From Eubacterium sp. (GTDB taxonomy: Bacteria; Bacillota; Clostridia; Lachnospirales; Lachnospiraceae): DNA of 49,601 nucleotides. The position numbers and the translations under genes are program-made. Shown here piece after piece: positions 8,401 through 17,389 of the stretch; positions within the stretch are counted from its first letter, which is position 1; each line of letters opens with the position of its first letter. The notes beneath the pieces were generated by a model that was given only the letters and a program-made list of their open reading frames with translations, was not told the DNA's origin and searched no databases. The DNA is taken from positions 1 through 49,601 of the forward strand of contig JAGBBZ010000011.1 of the NCBI GenBank assembly GCA_017938215.1, written 5' to 3'.

Positions 8401-11400
8401 ATTTCCGTAAGAGAAATGGAAACAATGTGGTGATCCACGTAGAGTATTCCATGCAACCAGCATCCTTGAACGTGCCACCGGGGGCGACAGGAAATGAGAC
8501 ATTTACGGTGGTTCCAGGATTTGTAACAACCTTGACGACCGAGGAAGAAAAAGCGAAGTTATCCAAAGAAATGAAAGGATATCGTGATATTGCTTCCAAA
8601 GATGGAACAGCACCGATGTATGGACGTGTTTCTGGTGGAAGCGTATCTTTCTTAGCTGGAAATGATAATAGTCCGGCTAGGATGAACGAACAAACCGAAG
8701 CTTACGAGTGGACACCGGATTGGGATGGAAATCTTCGCGCGAATTTTGATAACCCGGAAAAAATTAAAGTGTATGAAACAAAGATGCCAAATGGTTTCGT
8801 GGCGGCATCTACCAAGGCGCAGATTAATGAGTATCTTGGATGTATTCACGGAAATGACACTTACGTATTGACATCTCGTGTCAATGGAACTACAGGGGAG
8901 AAGATAACTGCCACTCAGAAAGGTGGATTCTATACCGTGCCGGAACCACCAGCTATGGCATTTGAATCGGATCCGACGGGAGAGGCAGCAGCACCATCAG
9001 ATAATACCGGAACCACAAGCGATCAGCCGGATGTGGCGAAGACATCTCCAAGTGTGGATATGCCAAAGATTAATATCGGTCTGGGGCATGGAAGCTTCTT
9101 TATGGAAGGAGATGAAATTGGTTTCTCCATTGGAACACAGATCTTTGGGTATGACCGGGCAACGGATGGTGCCAATGGAACGAGTGTCTTGGGCTCCTCA
9201 GCAATGAAAGACATGAAGGATGCCATGACCAGTAAAGATGATAATATCTTTAAGCAGTTGAGAAAAGCCGGTTCCAAAGATACTTATAGTAATAACAAAA
9301 AGGGGAGTGCCGGTTCAGCCACTTCTATGAAGGATAAGCAAAAACATGGAAAGGGCTCGGGAAGTATTGACTTTGCAGTGAACATGTCATTTATTTGGAA
9401 ATACAGTAAACTGACTGGTCATTTTGAGTTTTCTTCCGCGATGATTGCATTGTCCATTGAAGGAAGTCTTCGATTCCAGTATCGCTTCCAGGTTTGCCCA
9501 ATCTTCTATGTGTACGTCCAGGTTGGTTTGGGACTAGAGGCACAAACCGGGTTGGAAATGGAAAAGAAAGAAGTCCAAAAAGAAGATGGAACAACAACGA
9601 TTAAAAATGAGGTATCCTTCGCGGGAATTTCATTGAATCCGTCGGCGTATGTTGAAGCAGGAGCGGGAGTCGGAGTCGAATTAGCAAAATTAGAGATTTT
9701 CGTTAAAGTATCGGTGTCCTTCGCCTTTACGTTAGGCGAAGAGTCTCAGGTGGATGAGTTTATCACGGATGCAGCAGTGGGATTCCGAGCGGTATTCTTA
9801 TTCTTCTCTTACGAGATGGATCTCATCGGATGTCGAGCTGGATATGATGCCTCCCGAAAAGATGAAGGAAAGAAACCTTGGTTCTTCTCCTGGCGAGTTG
9901 TTGGCATTGACATGGGAGGAACGGAAGGAGATGATATTGATTCCGAAGTGGACGGTGCCGGTGTGACGGTGTCGAAGCCAAAGAATCGGTATCGGTTACA
10001 GAATATTTATTCCTCCGATGACAATGCCGAAAGCGATATGTCTGCTTTGGCATATGACGTAGAAGGAATTGAGGAATTCCAAGTAAGCGGTTATGGAAAC
10101 AATACCTCTGCTGTGGAATTGGCAAGTGGATTTGACAATGCATCGGATTTTCAGCTGTTGACAGTAGGAGAAACCAACTATGTATTGTATACCATTAGTC
10201 GTAAGAACCCATCCCATAGTATCCATACAACACAGCTTGTTATGTCAAAGCTTTCCACTACTGCAAGTGTGCCAGAGGGAGGCGACCTAGAAGCGCAGGA
10301 AGTAATGGGGCTTGTGAATCCAATTGACGAAAATGCAGCTACAAAATATATTGTGGTGGACCGTGTGGGCGGTGCCGCAGATGCGACAGGAGATTTGGAT
10401 TATGATGCTGTTGTGGATGGCAATAAAATTAAAGTGACATGGACATCTTATATGGAGAATGCAGCGGATGATATTCCAGAAAGCATGGATTCCCAGAGCA
10501 TGTTGCAGAAGGCAAGTCAGAAGCTTCAAGTAAAAACAGCAGAATTCGATGCCGAAAATCCGGCTGAGTTTACAGAGGCGAAAGCGTTGACGACAGAAGG
10601 TGCGTTCAATTTCTTGCCAAAAAGTGGTACCTCCGATGTTCATTTCTTCGCAGATACAAAAGCGTATTCCGAAGAGGAAATGGCAGAAAGAGAAACCGGT
10701 TATCAGGAAAAATACGAGCAGGATGCAGAAGGAAATGAGGCAGATGGCGAAGAGGGTACGGGAGATCCGTATGCAAAAGCCAATTACGAATATGCACTTA
10801 CCACGGATTACTTGTATGGTAAGTATTCCAGATTGTACTATAGTGTGAAGCAGCCAGATGGTTTGTATGATACTCAGAATGTAGAATTGACGGATGAGTG
10901 GAAAGAACAGGGAACTCGTCTGAATGATGTACAGGTGATAAAAGGCAGTGATGATAATTATTTCATCGCATATACTACCGATCAGAAGAATACCTACGGG
11001 GAAGAAAACGAGTATGCAACCGTGAAGAAGTTGTATATTCAGGAAGCTACTGTTGAGACGGTAGAAGTGGAAACAGCAGCGGCAGAAAGTGCAGATGTTG
11101 AGACAACCACTGTTGAACGACGAGAAATGGATTTGAAACAACCGGTTCTTTTGAAAACGTTGGTTGACTTTGAGGACTCCGATGAGAAGGATGGTGAATA
11201 TGTAGGTGGAGCGTTGACGACGCCAATGGAATCGCCAAACTTTACAGACTTGAAGTTTTTGGAAGGAAAGCTGAGCAGCGATTCGGACAAAGAGATCTTC
11301 ATGTTGTATAACATGAATTCCACAACCTATGTCATTGACCAGAAAAACATCAAGGATGCACTGGGAAGTGACGAAGCTACCATCAATGTCAAACCGTTGT

Positions 11401-14400
11401 TTGAGGTGGATACAGAAGACGGAAGCATGCAGGCAGAGGCTACCATTGGTGTAGACGGAGATGGAAATATCTCAGCAGTCTTTACACAAACGGTGCCAAA
11501 TACAGTAAACAATGCACTTTATGTGACAAAGTATGATCCAACGACCCAGGGATTTGGTGAAGCCTTTATGTTGGCTATGAACAAAATGCAGGTGTATGAG
11601 GATTGTATTTCACAGAATTTGTCTCCGGAAGATACGAGAAAAGCATTCTTCCAGAAGCAAGAGGATGGTAAGGTAGATAAGTTTATCTTCAATTCTCCAC
11701 AGATTGCCCTTGGCAAACCAACCACAGAAAACGAAAGTGGTACATTGACAATTTTGACAAAGGGTACGTTGACCAAGTTGGTGGAAACGACGTATGAGCT
11801 TGGTGGGGAATCAAGAACGGAGTTTGTACCGGATACTTCCGACGGAAGTATGGATGGAAATGCAGGTATTTATGCGATTTCCTACGGAGTAGGCAAACAA
11901 AAAATCGGTGAAACATCCATTACATTCGAGAAAAACAATTTTGTGAAAAATGCAACTTTGAATGGAAATGTTTCCTTCCGTAATACCGGAGATGTGGCGA
12001 TTCGTGCCAGCGAGGCAAATCCGGCAACGGTTACGATGAAAGTACAGACGGATAGTGGTGTGTATGAATTGGCACAGTGGGAATTGAAAGGAAATGTGCT
12101 GGCAGGACAGCAGGTGGTTACCGATAAGATCGAGACCAATCCATTGCCAGCTGACGTGTCAACTGGTGTGATTTTCTTTGAAATACAGGAAGATCCGGAT
12201 TATTCCGATGCACCAAAGATTAGCAGCATTGAGGAAGAAGAAGGAACCGGTAAGATCACCGTTGGTGAGAAAGCAGAGCTTTCCATCGATGAGTTGGAAA
12301 TTCGTACCGGAGACACCATCGAGCAGCGTACCGTAAATGGCGTGCCTTGTGCCGTGGCAGACGTGGAAATGTCGGTTAGCAACTTGGGCGTGAAGAATGC
12401 TTCCAATGTAACATTTGCCATTAAACGTTCCTCCGGAATGACGGCGGATAATGAGGAAAAATACGTTCCTTTGGAAGTGCAGGGTGATTTTGTTCTTGGT
12501 GAAAATGATGAAGTACTGATAGGAAACGGTAACGAAGAAGGTGTCTTTGATTTCCTGTCCTACTGGGATGAAACAGATGGAGCGGTAGTGGCGAATAAAA
12601 TAATTCCAGCGGGTACTACACGTACGATCAAAGGACGAGTTATGATTCCGCTTACTGCTTTTGATAGCGAGGATGCCAGTGGAGCTGCCAATATTCATAT
12701 GACGATTCAGTGTGATGGAGAGGAATATGAGAGCAGAAACAATACAGCAACTTCCCGATTTGTACCAACGACACGCTTTGACTGTTTGGACAATGTTTCC
12801 TTGACAGTTGGAAATCCAGTCAGCTTTAAAGTGAATCTTCAGAAGGCGATGGATATTACGAGAAGAAGTAATATCATGTTGACGGAGATGAAGGTAAGCA
12901 GTAATGGTGAATTGGTGGAAGCTACGGATAAATTGCTTGCAAATGCTGCTTATAATACACGGACCGGACATGCAACTATAACGGCTGCGAAAGAAGGTTC
13001 CGGTATTTTGCGAATCGCAGATACAGCAACTTCATCCTTTAAGGATATCGCATTTGTATCAACGATGTCGGGATGTAACATTCATACCGACAGTCCGGTG
13101 TATGAGTTTTTGAAGAAGGCAGATGGTGGAGTGACATGGGAGAACAAGGATGTCGGAACGGTACATGAAGGAACCATTTTGCCGGAAAACAGTGATATTT
13201 GTATTGGTAAGGAAGGTGGAAGCTTTACCTTCACTACTTACGCAAGAAGTATTGATTTGTATTTCGATGGAAAAGTTCGTGTCAGCAGTATTAACAGTTT
13301 TGGATTTACCGCACGTGAGTACAATTCATCCGATGGTGTGGAGGATGGACATTACTTCAAACGTCAGACCATTGACTTTGGAAACACGCAGTTGAAAAAG
13401 CATACTGTTACGGTAAAAGTGTTGAGCGGAACCGCTTCCTTTGACCATATGGTAGAGTATTATGCAGATCGTTCCGAAGGAGTAAGTAACTTGGATATCC
13501 TAGTGGACGAGACGGCACCAAGAATTTTCCTTGGAAAATCTCTTCCAGATGAGGGAACTCGTTTGAAACCGGGAACTCTTTTGGAGATTCCAGTGTATGT
13601 GTACGATGATGTGATGTTGAACTCCATTAGTATCAATGGTAGTGGTGCGGAGGAAAATGAGAGCAATCAGTTTGCGAAAGGTACTTTGCGTATCAAGAAA
13701 AACGGTGTATACCATGTGATTGTACAGGATAGCTCAGGTAATATTTCTCAGAAACAGGTGGAGATCACTTGTTATGAGGAAGGTGCCGAAAAAGTACAAG
13801 ATGCTACCGATACGTGGCCAAAAGTAGATTTGAAGCTTGTGGATGACAAAGACCAGGAGATTACCACAGCCACAAACTCCAATGCATATTTTGGCTATGA
13901 GATCCAGGCAGAGCACAAGGTGGAATCCATTGAGGTATCCAAGGTGGATATGGAGACCACAGATGTTACGGCGATCGGGGATCCGGTTGAAGTAGAAGCG
14001 GATGTAGAAGAACTTTCCGGAACCTATCCGGTAAACCTTATGTCCAATGGATATTATGAAGTAAAAGTAACAGATAAGATTGGAAATGTTACGAAGGTTA
14101 TCTACAACGTTGATATGTTGTCCCGCGGACAGGTAGTCACACTTTATGTGGCTGATCATGAGAAGAATGAAATGTTCTACTGCGTTGGTGATGAAGATAA
14201 TGAAATAGCGCTGAAGAAGATGGTGATCTACAAAGGCGTTGTAGAGGCAGATGAATACGATCAAGATTTGAATGTTGCAGGAAAAGAGCCATTGTTTACG
14301 AAAACCTATGATGACGAGACGATGGATTCGGAAACAATTACGCTGGATAAGAAGATTGGTCATAGTAAGTTTACCATTATTGCCAGTGACGTTTCCGGTA

Positions 14401-17309
14401 AGGTTACACATTATGTATATTCGGATGGAACTTGTCTGGATAACTTGGTGGTAGGTAATGCAGAAGATTTGGGATATGGTCTCCAGATAAATGAGGAATT
14501 CAAGCCATATCAGAGAGAATATGAAGTATTCCTTCCTTATGGATATCCATTAGATCGTGTTCCGGAAGTAAATGTAGTGGCAAAAGAGAATGCACAGGTA
14601 TCCAAGGTATGGAATGAAGATGTTCTGACTCTCACTGTAAAGAGTGGAAGAGTAGAGAATACATATACCATTACACTGAATCGTGAAATTTGTACATGTG
14701 ATATGGTGCTGGATGTGGACGAATCGACAATTATTGTTCCAAAGGAAAGTGGACATGCAGCAGAGGAGATTCGTGCCAGAGCAGATGTTGTACAGTGTGA
14801 AGTTCATGGAAAACATTTGGTTGAAAATATCACATATGCATATGAGATTGAAACGGCCGGATACGAGATTCCATTGTATGAAACAGCAGGAATCGAAACA
14901 GAATTGCTGGAAAGCGCGAGACCGGAGTACAATTTTGGAGAGAATGTAGACGTAGAGACGGTAACAGTAGAGACGGTAACCGCAGAGACGGTAACAATAG
15001 AGACCGTTCAAGTAGATACGCCATCGTCAACGGTGACAATTGGCGAGGATACGGTGATTCGTTTGACGGGTAATACATTGGATGCCAGTCGTATTCCGGA
15101 AGGAACCAATCAGGTATTCGTACGAGTGAAGGTTACGGCAACGTCGCCATCCATGAAGGCGCACCGCTATGTTACCTATCGCATCTCCAACCAATATGAT
15201 GTTGGGCTTTACCTCACACCGGGTGGTCAGGTAACTTGCGGAGAAGATACGATGATGGCAATGGAAGGAAACGAAGGTTCACAGGAAGAATTGGAAAAAG
15301 AAGGCGTGCTTCTTCAAGACCCGGATGAGCCAATTCGATATGATCTGGATACCGGTTCTGAATTGTTGTTATGTGCGCAGGAAAAAGAAGGATACGAGTT
15401 TGTAGGCTGGTTTAATGCAGATGAAGAAAAACTCAGTGCAAACAAAGAAATCTTATACATCGTAGGTAAGGATGCAAGTATTCGAGCATTGTTTAAGGAT
15501 GTGGTGAAACCGACAGGAAGCATCACATTGACAGATAAGACGGGAACGAATAATGTCATGACATCCGACGAGGGTGATATTCTCGTATCTGCCGAAGGAT
15601 TTACGGCGGAGATAAAAGCGGAAGATGCTCATTCCGGTGTGCAATCCGTACAGTATCAGATCGTGAAAAGGGGAGAAACCTATGATCCAGCGGGTGAATG
15701 GAAAACATATGGACTTACTCCTTTGGATCTGACAGAGGAAATGGACTTTGTCATGTATGTTAAAATCGTAGACAAGGATGGCAATGAAACGATTGTACAG
15801 TCCGAACGTACGATGATTGAAAAGTCCTTTGCAGGAATCGATGCGGCACCGAACTTTACAGAAGGCGTATTTACCAATCGAAAGGATGCGGCAATCATGG
15901 TTCTTGTGAAGAAGGGAATCGCAGCGATTCGTGAGATTACGTACAAAGTCGGGGAGGAAACCTACACTTCAGAAGAAATGACATTTGGTGTGGAAAATCT
16001 TCCGGATGGTGTGTACGATGTAACAATTCAAGTTACAGACGTATTTGGTAAGACGGTTGAGACGGTTGTACCAGTGAAGAAAGATACCGAGAATCCGGTA
16101 TTGACCATTACTGGTGTACCGGAAACAGAAACCGTAGAAGAAGCTGTTTTGGGAATTGAAGCAGATGGCGGATTGTCCGGTGTGAAGGAAGTTCGCGTAA
16201 ACGGAGAAACATGGGCAGAAGATACCTATACGGTAACAGAAAATGGAACTTACGTATTTGAGTTGGAGAACAACGCAGGAACTGCAGTGGCGGAGACGGT
16301 AAATATTGATAAAATCTTGATTCCGACACCGGCACCAACACCGACAGTAGCACCTGCATTGGAACCAACGACACCACCAACAGCAAATGCAGGAGTGGGA
16401 GAAATGCCGAATGGGGCAACCGGTGTGACAACAGCGTCACCTGCGGAAAATGTAATTCCTGATATTACAGAGATTAAAGTTCCAGCCAAGATGACTGTTG
16501 GTAAGGGGACATCGGAAGCGATTTCAGCGCAAGTTCTTCCGGCTGGAAGTGAAGCAAATGGCTTGACGTATGAAAGTACGAAAAAGTCAGTGGCGACAGT
16601 AAGTGCCCAAGGCGTCATAACTGGTAAGAAGTTTGGTAAGACAGAGATTATCGTTCGTTCGAAGAAAAATTCGAATGTAAAGGCGAAGATTGCGGTAACG
16701 GTTGTTTTACCGGTAACGAAAGAAATCCGTCTGGAAAGCTTAGGAAAGAAAGGTGCCCGCGTTACTTGGAAGGGCGTAAAAGAAGCCGTGGCTTACAAGG
16801 TTTATCGTTCCACGAAATCCAATGGAACGTATAAGCTGGTAGCTAAGGTGAAACAAAGTGTTTATACAAGCAAGAAGAAAGATGCGGATAAATACTATTA
16901 CAAAGTAGTCGCTGTTGCGAAAAATAAGAAGTACAATAGTGATTACAGTGCCTATACCGCAAAAGTACAGCTTCCTCCGGCAGCAGCTGGTGTATCTGCA
17001 GATGTGACAAAAGTCAAGGCAGAAAAACTTGCTGGTAAGGTGAAGAAGGTAAAAGCAAAAGCGAAGAAAGGCAAGATTGTAGTGTCTTGGAAGAAGTTCA
17101 AGAACGCAAAAAGCTATGTTGTATATCGCGCAGAAAGCCAGTATGGAATCTTTGATGAATATAAGGTGGTTAAAACGGCTAAGCTGAAGGATACATGCGT
17201 AGTGAAAGGTAAGAAGTACTATTACAAAGTACGTGCCATTACATACAAGAATGGAGAGCGTAAATTGATTAGTGATATTACCAAACAGATTCATGCAAAA
17301 GCCAGATAA
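5472..17309 (+). CDS. Giant secreted multidomain surface protein (3,945 aa)
   Basis: A Sec signal peptide at residues 1-28 (cut after SAHA) leads an exported protein of 3,945 residues. ATG 5472 is preferred to the upstream TTG 5442 because GGAGG at 5461-5465 lies 6 bases before it. Modules visible in order are: a Calx-beta domain (about 338-440); a beta-rich, partly hydrophobic stretch (about 1310-1487); a VET-rich tract (1859-1883); two CARDB-like beta domains (about 2140-2435); an Ig-like domain (about 2675-2768); a cadherin-like beta-sandwich (about 2990-3076); a VETVT repeat tract (3161-3183); an InlB B-repeat-like domain (about 3243-3346); further Ig-like domains to 3616; a Pro/Thr linker; a Big_2 domain (about 3666-3748); and two Lys-rich Fn3-like domains to the end. 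There is no LPXTG, SLH repeat or C-terminal membrane segment, so it must be released or held non-covalently. An adhesive or structural role is inferred, not shown. Confidence 0.85.
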   Translation: MFYSPKRMLALALAVVMTVTSVGTSAHAYEAEKTDYLSVTDKDGKEILEDESWEEKFPNGTFAFKYDSITLKEKEDQKTKKITIYRLGGTKGKATAKVAVAPAVVALDEEETDLVYANAASNTDYTIQVENPIGTDGTIGKKELESSYDVKSETKEDNVVLSLDGVKGEYVRYFWHVKTEDEWKPVTSEGEETLTVSTEEFAAGEYMCVVEADYELSVSKSASAKERDTEGKEKVWVNVNSRHITNDAAYEKNTYTDVTMDAAMPYKTTFLQVDFEEGEWVKDIVVKPTDDEEHEAEEMASFTIYDVEGAAFTETANRFSMCISDDEEVLDSTMGFSVKEVRVDKSTGKVKVKVKRTGALQYVTSVDYETVDGTAKAGTDYAKAKASLGFSGGIDTGEIEIDLLDDKKKTDEDTYFTIRLKNAKGGNLKKGADEIRVNLFNTDTSSKDNVATASKSKEAKDATSRVKESKKAITESDNEVKVEAVEKENTELKLDSMEPEEGDMAAQEDANFHYNLNVSGAYSSWGDTVKVSDAGSFYKVDGNSRVSSATAGSVLLDTNRRDNSYFYIPNLCNRYDKLTGNLYFQTNYALYWAREYYSGVMMALGTESFANTISDYTSTSGENAMENAINSQKGKATYNIYDQYDDNDKSRSISVDLNSISNTGSADYLVFKSFVTKRGKTIRDRHTKVSVQSDLTLRRRALSKDIKINVNTPDSDRLTSISQKNNTIGSETKALIKGIQPSISLQSGGYNSKKKWYMGSDLLVKTSGTNGVYKLDKISLKADGKQVYTRTLSNGKTNVQLQNGSSRMSTSAQYSIDFDYNRYQQIQINCATSMLDVDTADDRMDKMNLIKKNIKVNGSSASWSSNTSTYMHTIHSYKNFNTINFGLGEGTKILYNDKVYEGSDTITISDADMDSAVLSFSVYTADAVSVVRDPEILGEKKVSLFEDKNNDGKYTAAADGYEPFLVLDAGQSYDITNFRKRNGNNVVIHVEYSMQPASLNVPPGATGNETFTVVPGFVTTLTTEEEKAKLSKEMKGYRDIASKDGTAPMYGRVSGGSVSFLAGNDNSPARMNEQTEAYEWTPDWDGNLRANFDNPEKIKVYETKMPNGFVAASTKAQINEYLGCIHGNDTYVLTSRVNGTTGEKITATQKGGFYTVPEPPAMAFESDPTGEAAAPSDNTGTTSDQPDVAKTSPSVDMPKINIGLGHGSFFMEGDEIGFSIGTQIFGYDRATDGANGTSVLGSSAMKDMKDAMTSKDDNIFKQLRKAGSKDTYSNNKKGSAGSATSMKDKQKHGKGSGSIDFAVNMSFIWKYSKLTGHFEFSSAMIALSIEGSLRFQYRFQVCPIFYVYVQVGLGLEAQTGLEMEKKEVQKEDGTTTIKNEVSFAGISLNPSAYVEAGAGVGVELAKLEIFVKVSVSFAFTLGEESQVDEFITDAAVGFRAVFLFFSYEMDLIGCRAGYDASRKDEGKKPWFFSWRVVGIDMGGTEGDDIDSEVDGAGVTVSKPKNRYRLQNIYSSDDNAESDMSALAYDVEGIEEFQVSGYGNNTSAVELASGFDNASDFQLLTVGETNYVLYTISRKNPSHSIHTTQLVMSKLSTTASVPEGGDLEAQEVMGLVNPIDENAATKYIVVDRVGGAADATGDLDYDAVVDGNKIKVTWTSYMENAADDIPESMDSQSMLQKASQKLQVKTAEFDAENPAEFTEAKALTTEGAFNFLPKSGTSDVHFFADTKAYSEEEMAERETGYQEKYEQDAEGNEADGEEGTGDPYAKANYEYALTTDYLYGKYSRLYYSVKQPDGLYDTQNVELTDEWKEQGTRLNDVQVIKGSDDNYFIAYTTDQKNTYGEENEYATVKKLYIQEATVETVEVETAAAESADVETTTVERREMDLKQPVLLKTLVDFEDSDEKDGEYVGGALTTPMESPNFTDLKFLEGKLSSDSDKEIFMLYNMNSTTYVIDQKNIKDALGSDEATINVKPLFEVDTEDGSMQAEATIGVDGDGNISAVFTQTVPNTVNNALYVTKYDPTTQGFGEAFMLAMNKMQVYEDCISQNLSPEDTRKAFFQKQEDGKVDKFIFNSPQIALGKPTTENESGTLTILTKGTLTKLVETTYELGGESRTEFVPDTSDGSMDGNAGIYAISYGVGKQKIGETSITFEKNNFVKNATLNGNVSFRNTGDVAIRASEANPATVTMKVQTDSGVYELAQWELKGNVLAGQQVVTDKIETNPLPADVSTGVIFFEIQEDPDYSDAPKISSIEEEEGTGKITVGEKAELSIDELEIRTGDTIEQRTVNGVPCAVADVEMSVSNLGVKNASNVTFAIKRSSGMTADNEEKYVPLEVQGDFVLGENDEVLIGNGNEEGVFDFLSYWDETDGAVVANKIIPAGTTRTIKGRVMIPLTAFDSEDASGAANIHMTIQCDGEEYESRNNTATSRFVPTTRFDCLDNVSLTVGNPVSFKVNLQKAMDITRRSNIMLTEMKVSSNGELVEATDKLLANAAYNTRTGHATITAAKEGSGILRIADTATSSFKDIAFVSTMSGCNIHTDSPVYEFLKKADGGVTWENKDVGTVHEGTILPENSDICIGKEGGSFTFTTYARSIDLYFDGKVRVSSINSFGFTAREYNSSDGVEDGHYFKRQTIDFGNTQLKKHTVTVKVLSGTASFDHMVEYYADRSEGVSNLDILVDETAPRIFLGKSLPDEGTRLKPGTLLEIPVYVYDDVMLNSISINGSGAEENESNQFAKGTLRIKKNGVYHVIVQDSSGNISQKQVEITCYEEGAEKVQDATDTWPKVDLKLVDDKDQEITTATNSNAYFGYEIQAEHKVESIEVSKVDMETTDVTAIGDPVEVEADVEELSGTYPVNLMSNGYYEVKVTDKIGNVTKVIYNVDMLSRGQVVTLYVADHEKNEMFYCVGDEDNEIALKKMVIYKGVVEADEYDQDLNVAGKEPLFTKTYDDETMDSETITLDKKIGHSKFTIIASDVSGKVTHYVYSDGTCLDNLVVGNAEDLGYGLQINEEFKPYQREYEVFLPYGYPLDRVPEVNVVAKENAQVSKVWNEDVLTLTVKSGRVENTYTITLNREICTCDMVLDVDESTIIVPKESGHAAEEIRARADVVQCEVHGKHLVENITYAYEIETAGYEIPLYETAGIETELLESARPEYNFGENVDVETVTVETVTAETVTIETVQVDTPSSTVTIGEDTVIRLTGNTLDASRIPEGTNQVFVRVKVTATSPSMKAHRYVTYRISNQYDVGLYLTPGGQVTCGEDTMMAMEGNEGSQEELEKEGVLLQDPDEPIRYDLDTGSELLLCAQEKEGYEFVGWFNADEEKLSANKEILYIVGKDASIRALFKDVVKPTGSITLTDKTGTNNVMTSDEGDILVSAEGFTAEIKAEDAHSGVQSVQYQIVKRGETYDPAGEWKTYGLTPLDLTEEMDFVMYVKIVDKDGNETIVQSERTMIEKSFAGIDAAPNFTEGVFTNRKDAAIMVLVKKGIAAIREITYKVGEETYTSEEMTFGVENLPDGVYDVTIQVTDVFGKTVETVVPVKKDTENPVLTITGVPETETVEEAVLGIEADGGLSGVKEVRVNGETWAEDTYTVTENGTYVFELENNAGTAVAETVNIDKILIPTPAPTPTVAPALEPTTPPTANAGVGEMPNGATGVTTASPAENVIPDITEIKVPAKMTVGKGTSEAISAQVLPAGSEANGLTYESTKKSVATVSAQGVITGKKFGKTEIIVRSKKNSNVKAKIAVTVVLPVTKEIRLESLGKKGARVTWKGVKEAVAYKVYRSTKSNGTYKLVAKVKQSVYTSKKKDADKYYYKVVAVAKNKKYNSDYSAYTAKVQLPPAAAGVSADVTKVKAEKLAGKVKKVKAKAKKGKIVVSWKKFKNAKSYVVYRAESQYGIFDEYKVVKTAKLKDTCVVKGKKYYYKVRAITYKNGERKLISDITKQIHAKAR
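11047..11121 (+). repeat. VET-rich low-complexity tract in the giant gene
   Basis: Codons in this stretch give TVETVEVETAAAESADVETT, a degenerate version of the VETVT repeat that occurs again at 14952-15020. It looks like a flexible spacer between folded domains. Confidence 0.6.
14952..15020 (+). repeat. Tandem 15-bp repeat encoding VETVT units
   Basis: Units gtagagacggtaaca (14952-14966), gtagagacggtaacc (14967-14981), gcagagacggtaaca (14982-14996) and the more diverged atagagaccgttcaa (14997-15011) run head to tail, with a partial fifth unit. They encode VETVT-VETVT-AETVT-IETVQ. Every unit keeps the reading frame, so copy-number change would alter only spacer length. Confidence 0.85.
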
Positions 17310-17339
17310 ATCCGTATGGAAAGTGGTGAATAAAAAGGT

Positions 17340-17389
17340 GGCTGCCTACACGAGTAATTTTAGAACTTGTGTAGGCAGCCGTCTTTTTT
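17340..17389. terminator. Bidirectional terminator between convergent genes
   Basis: GGCTGCCTACAC (17340-17351) pairs perfectly with GTGTAGGCAGCC (17369-17380). A T-run follows on the plus strand (17384-17389), and AAAAA before the left arm gives a T-run on the minus strand. It ends both the giant gene and the S8 protease gene; the plus-strand T-run reaches the protease stop codon. Confidence 0.88.

Noticed and set aside
17220-17309. LPXTG or other sortase signal at the end of the giant protein
   Set aside because: The C-terminus is basic and ends in KQIHAKAR; no LPXTG-like motif, hydrophobic segment or charged tail follows it.
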